Shown here: positions 1-7,785 of the stretch, piece by piece
Position numbering within the stretch: position 1 is the first letter of the stretch
Layout of the letters: every line of letters begins with the position of its first letter
Source: UBA1206 sp041672465
GTDB lineage: Bacteria; Bacillota; Clostridia; Oscillospirales; CAG-382
NCBI GenBank assembly: GCA_041672465.1
Contig: JBAYZO010000007.1
Coordinates: forward strand, 1-64,000
DNA length: 64,000 nt
Direction: 5' to 3'
Notes under the pieces: generated by a model
What the model was told of the DNA's origin: nothing
The model's database searches: none
What the model saw: the letters and a program-made list of their open reading frames with translations, nothing else
Position numbers and translations under genes: made by a program

Positions 1-2
1 GC

Positions 3-1283
3 GGCGATTACAGCAAAGCGTATAAAGAATTTGTTTATTCCGCCATGGACTTCCTCCCCGCGGCAAGGCTTGGCAAAGCTGTCGTCGAGGCAACAAAAGC
101 GGGAGTGGAAATGTGGCAGGATTATTCCGTCGAGTACGCCTACAAGGTTTATCTTGACCAGAAAATCTCACCGGACGGTTTAATTACCGACGACAGCTGG
201 GATATGGTGTTCCATAACATGGGCAGCGGGCTCACCTCGCTGCAGATTCAATACAGGACGGCTTATGCCGCCGCGAACGGCAAGACTTTAAAGGAAATAG
301 ATAAAGACAAAACGCTGAAAGAAAAGCTTAACAACGCTGTTTTAAATGATGTGAAGCGAAAATTTATAAGGATATACACTCAAAACGCCGAAATAGAAGC
401 GGAAAAAACAAGAATCGAAAACTTGCTCGCGCTTTTCGACAGTTACGGACTCCTTGACCCCGATTGCATTTTGAAGTTTTCTCACCATATAAGCCTTACG
501 GATCGAATAAACTCGCTTATGAAAATCCGTCAAAACATCATCGACATAGCCGGCGGCGATTTGTCCGTTTTCGGGAACAGCGAGAAAAAGATTGAGGACA
601 ATCTGGTTTTCGCCGTGAAAATGTGGTTGCTTTACGGCAAGGACAGAGCCGGGTTGTACGGCTGGATGCGGGAACAGGGTTATCTTGAAAAAACCGCTGA
701 AATCAGAGAGGGGTATTGGCAGTTTGTAAGAAGCTTTGAAAGCGACTATATAACGTATGACGATTCAAATCCTAATTATATCAGCGCTTGGAGCGGCGGA
801 AACGGCACATATACTTTCAATTGCAAATTTATCGGACATTACTCCTATATCGGCAGCACACATGACGATTGTCACGGCGAGTTTGTAAATAACACCGCGA
901 TTGCCTCCATACCGAAAGACCGTTATTACGGCGGCGAAACGGTTGTGATTGACTTGACGGTATCGGCGGAAACTTCTTCAAATATATGCTTGCACCTCGG
1001 CGCCAGTTTGGGGGCGTATATTACTCCGGTAAATAAGGATAACGCTTTTGCTTCATACGGCACTGATATTACACTTTGCGATATTACCGGCGAGCATACG
1101 AAATCTTTTATAAACACTTATAAAAATGATACCAACACGGGTTATCTTGGAATGAGCGTGACGGTAAGCGGCGTTATGCCAAAAGGTTATAAAGACGGGG
1201 ATAAAATCTATATTGTCACCGGCATGGGGGCGGGAAATCAATCGGTTGAAACCGCTTACGAATATAAGTGGCACTCGCCGTAA
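3..1283 (+). CDS. Hypothetical protein, 5' end outside the window
   Basis: The reading frame is open from the left edge, so the ATG at 45 is probably internal and the gene starts upstream. I do not recognise the family. The N-terminal half (to about residue 245) is helix-rich and charged, with a likely coiled stretch around the residues encoded near 300-430. The C-terminal 170 residues are rich in Gly, Thr, Tyr and Val and look like a beta-sandwich. No signal peptide is visible because the true N-terminus is missing. It ends at a TAA and is followed within 40 bases by an intrinsic terminator. A secreted or surface protein is possible but unproven. Confidence 0.6.
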   Translation, partial: GDYSKAYKEFVYSAMDFLPAARLGKAVVEATKAGVEMWQDYSVEYAYKVYLDQKISPDGLITDDSWDMVFHNMGSGLTSLQIQYRTAYAAANGKTLKEIDKDKTLKEKLNNAVLNDVKRKFIRIYTQNAEIEAEKTRIENLLALFDSYGLLDPDCILKFSHHISLTDRINSLMKIRQNIIDIAGGDLSVFGNSEKKIEDNLVFAVKMWLLYGKDRAGLYGWMREQGYLEKTAEIREGYWQFVRSFESDYITYDDSNPNYISAWSGGNGTYTFNCKFIGHYSYIGSTHDDCHGEFVNNTAIASIPKDRYYGGETVVIDLTVSAETSSNICLHLGASLGAYITPVNKDNAFASYGTDITLCDITGEHTKSFINTYKNDTNTGYLGMSVTVSGVMPKGYKDGDKIYIVTGMGAGNQSVETAYEYKWHSP

Positions 1284-1313
1284 ATAAAAGATAAGCAAAA
1301 AAATAAAACAAAT

Positions 1314-1350
1314 AGCGCGCTTCATAAAAATGGGGCGCGCTTTGTTTATG
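1314..1350 (+). terminator. Intrinsic terminator after the first gene
   Basis: AGCGCGC (1314-1320) pairs with GCGCGCT (1335-1341) across a 14-base loop and is followed by a T-rich tail. It lies 30 bases after the stop codon at 1283. Confidence 0.65.
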
Positions 1351-1462
1351 TTAATTTTTAACTTTGATATAATGAAGAGGGGTTTTTTATTAAGTCAGCC
1401 AAAAAAGCAGTCTCGAGCGCGAGGTATTTTGCTGATAGAATTACCTCAATATTTAAAATTAT

Positions 1463-2419
1463 TTATTCGCCTTTAATGCTTTCAAGCGCCTTTTTAAGCG
1501 CGGTATAGCCGTCTTTCGGGTCGCTGATGTTTTTAACGGCGGTTTCCATTGGGCAGACGCCGTCGCCGCTTCGATTTTGAATAAATTCCGCGAGCGTTTC
1601 ATACCCGGCGCCGATACCGTGGGTTTTTAAAAGCTCTTTCGCGCCCTTTGACATGACGACGCCGTAACAGCCCTCCGCGCCGCCAAGGACCAGCAGCATC
1701 GCCGCCGCCCTGCCGATAATTTTATCCACCACATACGCGCCCTTCAGTTCGCCTTTCTCGTAAAGCTCCATAACGGGGGCGACTCCGCGCTCGTTTTTAA
1801 CCTTGACGATTTTGCCGTCTTTAATAACCACACAGCCCGCGCCGCGCTCGATAAGGCTTAACGCCGATAACCTGACGGCGCATTTATGCTGTTTTGGCGA
1901 CTTTTCAATTATTTTAACGATTGGGGGGATAAAAACCAACTGAACCGCCACTCCCGGCAGCCCGGTGGCAAAAGTCTGGAAGATAGCGAGGAATTTAAGG
2001 TCGGCTATAAAGAGCGAAAAGATATAAAACACGCCCATGTAAACGGCTCTCCCCGAAAACAGCGCTATTATAAGCGCCGGGTAAACGCCGTATTTATATC
2101 CGCCAAGCTTTGTTTTATAAAGTAAAAGCCCGCTTATAAGACCATAAGTGACAAGCTCGCACACCATCATCGGCAGGGTCGGGAACATCGCCGGCATGCC
2201 TGTCAGCATAGTGCTTAGAAATGGGATAAGCCCCCCGCCCATGGCTCCGTACATCGGGCCGCATAAAAGACCCATCAAGAGGACGGGAATATGCATGGGA
2301 AGGAAAATAGTGCCTTTAACGCCGAACGAGTGAGAGGTGGCGTAGGGGAGAATAACCCCCGCCGCGACGAGAAGCCCCGCTATGGTTAGCCTTTGAATGT
2401 TGATTTTTTGTTTTAACAT
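1463..2419 (-). CDS. ECF transporter S component fused to a DUF1893-like domain
   Basis: The first 175 or so residues are about six hydrophobic helices resembling the substrate-binding S component of energy-coupling-factor vitamin/metal transporters (start MLKQKINIQRLTIAGLLVAA). After a short linker the last 120 residues match the DUF1893/TM1506 type (SLIERGAGCVVIKDGKIV, then GRAAAMLLVLGGAEGCYGVV), a soluble fold related to cytidine deaminases. I chose the ATG at 2417-2419 over the longer frame starting at 2539 because the upstream part is not membrane-like and a GGTGGG ribosome site precedes this ATG. No ATPase or T component is adjacent, so it would use a shared energising module. The substrate is unknown. 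The two-domain fusion is read directly from one uninterrupted frame. Confidence 0.8.
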   Translation of the reverse strand: MLKQKINIQRLTIAGLLVAAGVILPYATSHSFGVKGTIFLPMHIPVLLMGLLCGPMYGAMGGGLIPFLSTMLTGMPAMFPTLPMMVCELVTYGLISGLLLYKTKLGGYKYGVYPALIIALFSGRAVYMGVFYIFSLFIADLKFLAIFQTFATGLPGVAVQLVFIPPIVKIIEKSPKQHKCAVRLSALSLIERGAGCVVIKDGKIVKVKNERGVAPVMELYEKGELKGAYVVDKIIGRAAAMLLVLGGAEGCYGVVMSKGAKELLKTHGIGAGYETLAEFIQNRSGDGVCPMETAVKNISDPKDGYTALKKALESIKGE

Positions 2420-2495
2420 TGAACCCACCCTTTTTATTTGGTAGAAATTAACTAAACATACGCCGCCGCTCTTTGTTTTTGTGACACAAGTGACA

Positions 2496-2524
2496 TTGCT
2501 TTTTAAAGTCCGCGATGCTATAAT
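2496..2524 (+). promoter_or_regulatory. Sigma-A-type promoter of the ABC exporter
   Basis: TTGCTT (2496-2501), a 17-base spacer and TATAAT (2519-2524) lie 60 bases before the exporter start. A GTGACA direct repeat (2480-2495) sits immediately upstream and could be an operator. Confidence 0.7.
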
Positions 2525-2584
2525 CCGCTTGAGAGGCAAGAAAAACGAATACAGCTAAAGCGGTCACAACTGTGAGGGAAACTT

Positions 2585-4435
2585 ATGGCGGACAAACAAC
2601 AGACAGGTTCGGATATACACAAAAAACACTCCGCGGAAAACGTGATACCCGACTACGAGCATTTATTTACCGACGAAACACGCCCTAAAAAGGGAAAAAG
2701 CGGCATACTATATAGGCTTTATAAAATGAACAGCAAAAAGCTTATAGCCGCTCAGTTTGTTTACATAATTAAGGCGTCGCCGGTGTGGATAATACCGCTT
2801 ATCACCGCGCAGATAATCACTCTCGCAATGGGTAAAACCGAAAGCAATCCGTTTGGGAAAATTATAATTTACTGCGGGGTGTTGGCGGTTGTTCTTTTAC
2901 AAAACGTCCCCACCCATGTCCTTTACGCCCGGATAATCAACGGCGTGATGCGACGGGTCAACGCCGGGCTAAAGAGCGCGCTTGTCCGCAAACTGCAGCG
3001 GCTTTCAATAACATATCACAAAGAAATGGAATCGGGAAAACTCCAGTCAAAGTTTATCCGCGACCTTGAGGCTGTCGACGCGATGGTTCGCAACTTTGTG
3101 CTTGTGCTTGTCCCGGCGCTTATCGGGGTGATTATTTCCGTGGGTATTTCCACTTTCAAAGCCCCTGTTATGACCTTGTTTTTTATCGCCGTGGTGCCGC
3201 TTAACATAATTGTCGCCAAGGCGTTTGAAAAACGCATAAGAGCCGAAAACCGCGACTTCCGGCTGGCTAACGAGGACGTCTCCGCTAAGTTTACCTCAAT
3301 GCTCACGCTTATCCCCGTCACCAAAGCGCACGGGCTTGGGGAAACCGAGATATCTTCTTTTGAGCGCTATATGGAACGCCTTATGAGCAAGGGATTGAAA
3401 ATCGATAACACCAACGCTTATTTCGGCTCATGGTCATGGGTTATCAGCAACATTGTCAGCGCGCTTTGTCTGGTTTTCAGCGCGTTTCTTGCCATCAGGG
3501 GCGTTATTAATGTGGGGGATATTGTGCTGTATCAATCCCTTTTCGGGGGGATCAACGGCAACGTCATGGCTATTATCAACGCCTATCCCTCCCTTATCAC
3601 GGGCGCGGAGTCGCTTAGCTCGGTTTCGGAAGTTATGGTTTCGGGGGATGTCGAGAGAGAGGGGGAGCTTTCAGCCTGCTGCATAAAAGGCGGGGTGAGT
3701 TTTGAAAACGTGTCTTACAGCTACCCCGATGACGCCGAAAGCTATGTGATAAACAACTTTTCGCTTGACGTTAGCCCGGGCGAGTGTATCGCGTTTGTGG
3801 GTCCGTCGGGCTCGGGCAAATCGACTATAGTAAATATGATTATCGGGTTTTTAACCCCGACAGAGGGGAAACTCACCATTGACGGCGAAGATATAAAAGA
3901 CCTTAACCTCACCGCTTACCGGCACCATATTTCGGTGGTACCCCAAAACAGCATTTTGTTCCCCGGGACAATACGGGAAAACATCACCTATGGGCTTGAG
4001 CATTATACGGAATCCCGGCTTGAAGAAGCGCTTGAGACCGCAAACGTAAAGGAATTTTTGCCTTTACTCCCCGAAGGGCTGGAGACGGAAGTCGGCGAGG
4101 GCGGGGGGAAGCTCTCGGGCGGGCAAAAGCAAAGAATAACGATTGCTCGGGCAATTATCAGGAACCCGAAAATACTTATCCTTGACGAGGCGACCTCCGC
4201 GCTTGACAACATATCCGAGTTTCACGTCGGCTCGGCGATAAACAAGGGCAAGCGCGGGAGAACCACGTTTATAGTCGCTCACCGGCTGTCAACAATCCGT
4301 TCGGCCGACCGCATTGTTGTGATGGAACGCGGGCGAATCGCCGAATGCGGCACTTATGACGATCTTATAAATAAAAAAGGGAGCTTTTACAATCTTAAAG
4401 AGCTAAGTGAGTCAAAACTTGAGGATTTTGCCTGA
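2585..4435 (+). CDS. ABC exporter half-transporter, membrane domain fused to ATPase
   Basis: This is a single-polypeptide exporter: a six-helix type I membrane domain (about residues 50-340) followed by a nucleotide-binding domain. Walker A is GPSGSGKST (K412), the signature is LSGGQKQR (510-517) and Walker B is ILILDEATSALD (from 530), with a VAHRLS switch region after it. The catalytic Glu (E535) is present, so it should hydrolyse ATP. Such proteins work as homo- or heterodimers in the cytoplasmic membrane and move drugs, lipids or peptides outward. No partner half-transporter is adjacent, so a homodimer is likely. It is monocistronic: its own promoter lies upstream and a strong terminator downstream. 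The substrate cannot be told from sequence. Confidence 0.93.
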   Translation: MADKQQTGSDIHKKHSAENVIPDYEHLFTDETRPKKGKSGILYRLYKMNSKKLIAAQFVYIIKASPVWIIPLITAQIITLAMGKTESNPFGKIIIYCGVLAVVLLQNVPTHVLYARIINGVMRRVNAGLKSALVRKLQRLSITYHKEMESGKLQSKFIRDLEAVDAMVRNFVLVLVPALIGVIISVGISTFKAPVMTLFFIAVVPLNIIVAKAFEKRIRAENRDFRLANEDVSAKFTSMLTLIPVTKAHGLGETEISSFERYMERLMSKGLKIDNTNAYFGSWSWVISNIVSALCLVFSAFLAIRGVINVGDIVLYQSLFGGINGNVMAIINAYPSLITGAESLSSVSEVMVSGDVEREGELSACCIKGGVSFENVSYSYPDDAESYVINNFSLDVSPGECIAFVGPSGSGKSTIVNMIIGFLTPTEGKLTIDGEDIKDLNLTAYRHHISVVPQNSILFPGTIRENITYGLEHYTESRLEEALETANVKEFLPLLPEGLETEVGEGGGKLSGGQKQRITIARAIIRNPKILILDEATSALDNISEFHVGSAINKGKRGRTTFIVAHRLSTIRSADRIVVMERGRIAECGTYDDLINKKGSFYNLKELSESKLEDFA

Positions 4436-4457
4436 ACCGCATATTAAAATAATTTCA

Positions 4458-4491
4458 AAGCCGTAAAGAGTGATTTACGGCTTATTTTTTT
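4458..4491. terminator. Bidirectional terminator between the exporter and nfnB
   Basis: AAGCCGTAAA (4458-4467) pairs with TTTACGGCTT (4474-4483), followed by a run of T. It ends the exporter and abuts the stop codon of the convergent nfnB. Confidence 0.85.
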
Positions 4492-5878
4492 ACCGCTCTT
4501 TGCCCCTTATTGCTTTATCAATGGCGAGAGCGGCTTTTTTGCCCGCGCCCATGGCGAGAATAACTGTCGCGGCCCCCGTAACGGCGTCGCCGCCGGCGTA
4601 GACGTTCTCACTTGAGGTTTTACCGTCATCGTCGGTTATAATTCCCCCCCACTTATGGGTTTCTATCCCGGGAAGAGCTGTTTTTATAAGCGGGTTAGGG
4701 TTTGTCCCGATCGCCATTATCACGCAGTCAACCTCAAGGGTGTGTTTGGTTTCGGGTTTCGCCGCCGGAGCCCGCCTGCCGGAGGAATCATGTTCGCCGA
4801 GAACCATGTTCACGCAGACAAGCCCGTTTACAAAGCCTTTTTCGTCCCCCGTTATCTCAACCGGGTTTGTAAGGAAATTAAAAATAATTCCTTCTTCTTT
4901 AGCGTGGGCGACTTCCTCCGCCCGCGCGGGGAGCTCGTCCCCGCTCCGCCTGTAAACTATACGCACTTCCTCGGCGCCCATTCGTAAAGCGCATCTCGCG
5001 GAGTCCATGGCGACGTTCCCGCCCCCCACCACGGCGACTTTTTTTGGCCGCAGCACGGGCGTGGAGGAATTTTTATAGGCTTTCATAAGGTTTACCCTTG
5101 TTAGGTATTCGTTGGCGGAATAAACGCCGTTGAGGTTTTCGCCGGGGATGCCCATAAATTTCGGCAGTCCCGCGCCGCTCCCCAAAAATACCGCCTCAAA
5201 ACCGTCCTCAAAAAGTTCTTCCACCATAAGCGTTTTGCCAATTATCACGTTTGTGACAATTTTCACGCCGAGCCGGATAAGGTCGTCGATTTCTTTTTTA
5301 ACAACCGATTTGGGGAGCCTGAATTCCGGTATTCCATACACAAGCACCCCGCCCGGGGTATGGAGCGCCTCATAAATCGTAACGTCCCAGCCTAAGTTTG
5401 CCAGCGTGCCGGCGCAGGCGAGCCCCGCCGGCCCCGACCCGACAACGGCGGCTTTATGTCCGTTTGGGGTGGGTTTTTCCGGGTTAGCCGGGTTATTGGC
5501 GTTATGCCGATCGGCGGCAAAACGCTCAAGGCGGCCTATTGCGACAGGTTCGCCGTTTCTCCCCCTTATACACTCGGCCTCGCATTGGGATTCCTGCGGG
5601 CAAACCCTGCCGCAAACGGCGGGGAGGGTGTTTGTTTGTTTAATTGTTGAATAAGCGCCCTCATAGTCACCGTCGGCAATCTTTTTTATAAATTCCGGGA
5701 TTTGCACGTTAACGGGGCAGCCATCCACGCAGTAGGGTTTCTTGCAGTTAAGGCAGCGCTCGGCCTCTGATTTTGCCAGCGCTTCAGTGTAGCCGAGGGC
5801 GACCTCATCAAAGGTTTTATTTCGCTCTTCGGGGTTTTGCGCCGGCATCGGGTTTTTATTTTTAGACAGGTTGGCCAT
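4490..5878 (-). CDS. nfnB: NfnB, large subunit of NADH-dependent ferredoxin:NADP+ oxidoreductase
   Basis: The 462-residue protein has the glutamate-synthase small-subunit fold. N-terminal cysteine motifs CLNCKKPYCVDGCP and CGRVCPQESQCEAEC bind two [4Fe-4S] clusters. They are followed by an FAD site (VVGSGPAGLACAG) and an NADPH site (VAVVGGGNVAMDSAR). It could be called GltD from its own sequence, but the gene directly upstream encodes the NfnA-type partner, which points to the bifurcating transhydrogenase that couples NADH and reduced ferredoxin to NADP+ reduction. Its ATG overlaps the nfnA stop by one base (TAATG), a sign of translational coupling. It is full length for the family. Confidence 0.9.
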   Translation of the reverse strand: MANLSKNKNPMPAQNPEERNKTFDEVALGYTEALAKSEAERCLNCKKPYCVDGCPVNVQIPEFIKKIADGDYEGAYSTIKQTNTLPAVCGRVCPQESQCEAECIRGRNGEPVAIGRLERFAADRHNANNPANPEKPTPNGHKAAVVGSGPAGLACAGTLANLGWDVTIYEALHTPGGVLVYGIPEFRLPKSVVKKEIDDLIRLGVKIVTNVIIGKTLMVEELFEDGFEAVFLGSGAGLPKFMGIPGENLNGVYSANEYLTRVNLMKAYKNSSTPVLRPKKVAVVGGGNVAMDSARCALRMGAEEVRIVYRRSGDELPARAEEVAHAKEEGIIFNFLTNPVEITGDEKGFVNGLVCVNMVLGEHDSSGRRAPAAKPETKHTLEVDCVIMAIGTNPNPLIKTALPGIETHKWGGIITDDDGKTSSENVYAGGDAVTGAATVILAMGAGKKAALAIDKAIRGKER

Positions 5879-6723
5879 TATTGATCGGCCTCCTTTTTAA
5901 ACAGGTTGCAAATGTCGTCGTGGGCGCTTCGCTCTTGATTTTTATAAATGGCCGAACGCGCCATCGCCTCGTCAAAATCGACGAGATGCCCGTCAAAATC
6001 GGGGCCGTCCACGCAGGCGAATTTTGTCTCGCCCCCCACGGTAAGCCTGCACCCCCCGCACATTCCCGTGCCGTCGATCATAATGGGGTTCATTGAAATT
6101 ATAGTTTTTATCCCGTACTTTTTGGTCAGCAGGCAAACAAACTTCATCATAATCAGCGGGCCTATCGCGATAACGCAGTCAAGCTTTATCCCGCTCTCGA
6201 TAAGAACTTTCAGCGCGTCGGTCACAAGCCCCTTTTCGCCGGCGCTTCCGTCGTCTGTCATTAGTATATATTTGTCCGAAATTTCCCGGAACCTATCCTC
6301 AAGTATCACAAGCTCGCGGCTTCTGAACCCCGCGATCGAGTACACCGCCGCCCCTTCGTTATAGAGCTGTTTTGCTATCGGAAGCGCTATTGCGCTCCCC
6401 ACCCCGCCGCCGATAACGGCGACGCTTTTATATTCGGAAGTCTCTGTCGCTCTCCCCAAAGGCCCCGCGAGGTCTACAATATAGTCGCCGACGCCAAGCC
6501 TGTTTAGTTTTTCAGTAGTCGCTCCCACTATTTGAAAAATGATAGTGACGCTGCCCTCGGCTCTGTCATAATCCGCTATGGTGAGGGGAATCCGCTCGCC
6601 GTCTTCTTCCGCGCGGAGTATTACAAACTGCCCGGGCTTTGCTTTTTTTGCAACCAGTTCCGCGTCAACTTTCATTAAAGTGACAAAATCATTGAGGTTT
6701 TCCCTGTATATTATTCTGTTCAT
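5878..6723 (-). CDS. nfnA: NfnA, small subunit of NADH-dependent ferredoxin:NADP+ oxidoreductase
   Basis: The 281-residue protein has a ferredoxin-NADP reductase-like FAD domain (RIPLTIADYDR), an NAD-binding domain (VAVIGGGVGSAIALPIAKQL) and a C-terminal [2Fe-2S] site (GTGMCGGCRLTVGGETKFAC). This order is that of NfnA and of sulfide dehydrogenase SudB. Together with NfnB it forms a soluble heterodimer that balances NADH, NADPH and ferredoxin in anaerobes. It is the first gene of a two-gene operon with a strong GGGGAGG ribosome site and its own promoter. Assignment as Nfn rather than dihydroorotate dehydrogenase electron-transfer subunit rests on the partner gene. Confidence 0.9.
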   Translation of the reverse strand: MNRIIYRENLNDFVTLMKVDAELVAKKAKPGQFVILRAEEDGERIPLTIADYDRAEGSVTIIFQIVGATTEKLNRLGVGDYIVDLAGPLGRATETSEYKSVAVIGGGVGSAIALPIAKQLYNEGAAVYSIAGFRSRELVILEDRFREISDKYILMTDDGSAGEKGLVTDALKVLIESGIKLDCVIAIGPLIMMKFVCLLTKKYGIKTIISMNPIMIDGTGMCGGCRLTVGGETKFACVDGPDFDGHLVDFDEAMARSAIYKNQERSAHDDICNLFKKEADQ

Positions 6724-6752
6724 GAGAACCTCCCCGTAAAATTACTCATTTT

Positions 6753-6781
6753 ATTATATCATTCGCCCGAGTTGTTGTAAA
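6753..6781 (-). promoter_or_regulatory. Sigma-A-type promoter of nfnAB
   Basis: On the minus strand TTTACA (6776-6781), a 17-base spacer and TATAAT (6753-6758) preceded by TGA give an extended -10 promoter about 30 bases before the nfnA start. Confidence 0.7.
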
Positions 6782-6867
6782 TAGCTTTTTTATGTAAAAC
6801 TCTCCGCGCCATTTTAAAAACTTTGTGTTGTTCTACAAAAAATAAGCTTATTATAAACAAAACAACA

Positions 6868-6892
6868 TTAAAAAGAGCCGCCACACGGCGGC
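6868..6892 (-). terminator. Terminator downstream of sodC
   Basis: On the minus strand GCCGCC-GTGT-GGCGGC followed by TCTTTTTAA closes the sodC transcript, 15 bases after its stop. Confidence 0.75.
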
Positions 6893-6906
6893 CCTTGGCA
6901 TAACTT

Positions 6907-7401
6907 TTATTTTTTTATCACCCCGCATGCAATTTTTTTACCCGCGCCTCCGCTCGGCTGGGTAGTAAAATCGTCCTTGCTCTCATGTACTACCACGGGA
7001 AGACCTATGACTTCCGTTAATTTAAACCTGTCGGTGAGGAATACCAAAAAGGCGTAGCCCCCCGCAACAAACAGCGGCGGCATATCCCCCGCGTGGGCGG
7101 GGTGGGGGCATCCGTAGGGGTTGTAGTGGCTCCCCGCGTCTTTAAAAGGGTCATCTGTATCCCCCGCGCAGCCTTTGCCGTCATGAATATGGAACGCGAG
7201 AATGTTTTCCGAACAACGCCCCGGCAGAAACGGAAGCCCTGTGAGGTATGTGACCACCACCACGCCGTTTTGGGTTTGCCAAAACTCTGCTCTTCCGGAT
7301 ATTCGGTTGTATTCGGGGGAACCCAAAATCAACGCGTAAGCGTCGGGGTTTCTTCTAAACAATTCGGAAAGCTGTGACGCCATAAAACTGCGGCCGGCCA
7401 T
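6907..7401 (-). CDS. sodC: Cu/Zn superoxide dismutase-like protein
   Basis: The 164-residue protein carries the Cu/Zn SOD ligand set: H71 and H73 in FHIHD, H92 in GSHYNP, H100 and H103 and D106 in HPAHAGDMP, and H139 in VVVHE. C78 and C159 are placed for the family disulfide. The stretch between H100 and the next metal His is shorter than in classical enzymes. There is no signal peptide, unlike most bacterial SodC, so it would act inside the cell or reach the spore by mother-cell encasement. The start is fixed by a GAGGTG site. It sits 71 bases downstream of the holin-like gene and may share a transcript with the subtilase at 7786-9513. A link to the spore coat is inferred from context only. 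Confidence 0.85.
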   Translation of the reverse strand: MAGRSFMASQLSELFRRNPDAYALILGSPEYNRISGRAEFWQTQNGVVVVTYLTGLPFLPGRCSENILAFHIHDGKGCAGDTDDPFKDAGSHYNPYGCPHPAHAGDMPPLFVAGGYAFLVFLTDRFKLTEVIGLPVVVHESKDDFTTQPSGGAGKKIACGVIKK

Positions 7402-7472
7402 ATCTTCACCTCATTAGCAATATATGCCGGTGAACTTATTTTGGCTGTGTTCGCGGCAGGGTTTTTAAAATC

Positions 7473-7772
7473 CTATCCGCTTACATTTACCTTTTTTGTC
7501 ATTATTATTATTCTTTCGATAAGGTCCTTTATGTAATCAAGGTCAAGCTCCAACCCCTGCTCCTTGGCGTAAGCGCCGATATTGTCAAGGACATAGCTTA
7601 ACTTTTCCGAGCCGCTTTTATGCGTTGCTTCCGCTTCGGTTATAAACTGAAGTATCATCGGATAAAGCAATTTATCTTTTGAAAGCCGCAGTATCACCCT
7701 GAAAGTCTTCCATATGGATATGGTCAAAACTATCAGCGTTAAGGCAACTTCAATGGTAACTCTTAATCCCAT
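7473..7772 (-). CDS. Holin-like small membrane protein (LL-H type architecture)
   Basis: The 99-residue protein has one N-terminal membrane helix (about residues 4-27) and a charged helical tail with SEKLSYVLDNIGAYAKEQGL. This resembles the tail of phage LL-H-type holins (xKLxYVLxxL, then a Glu/Asp-rich helix). A GGGGTG ribosome site precedes the ATG. It starts 13 bases after the stop of the subtilase gene upstream, so the two are almost certainly co-transcribed. No phage genes are nearby, so the protein appears to serve the host, perhaps in the spore envelope. The family call is moderate because single-helix proteins of this size are easily confused. Confidence 0.6.
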   Translation of the reverse strand: MGLRVTIEVALTLIVLTISIWKTFRVILRLSKDKLLYPMILQFITEAEATHKSGSEKLSYVLDNIGAYAKEQGLELDLDYIKDLIERIIIMTKKVNVSG

Positions 7773-7785
7773 TTTTCACCCCGCC

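Noticed and set aside
7473..7772. Prophage remnant suggested by the holin-like gene
   Set aside because: No other phage gene, attachment site or endolysin cassette is present nearby.
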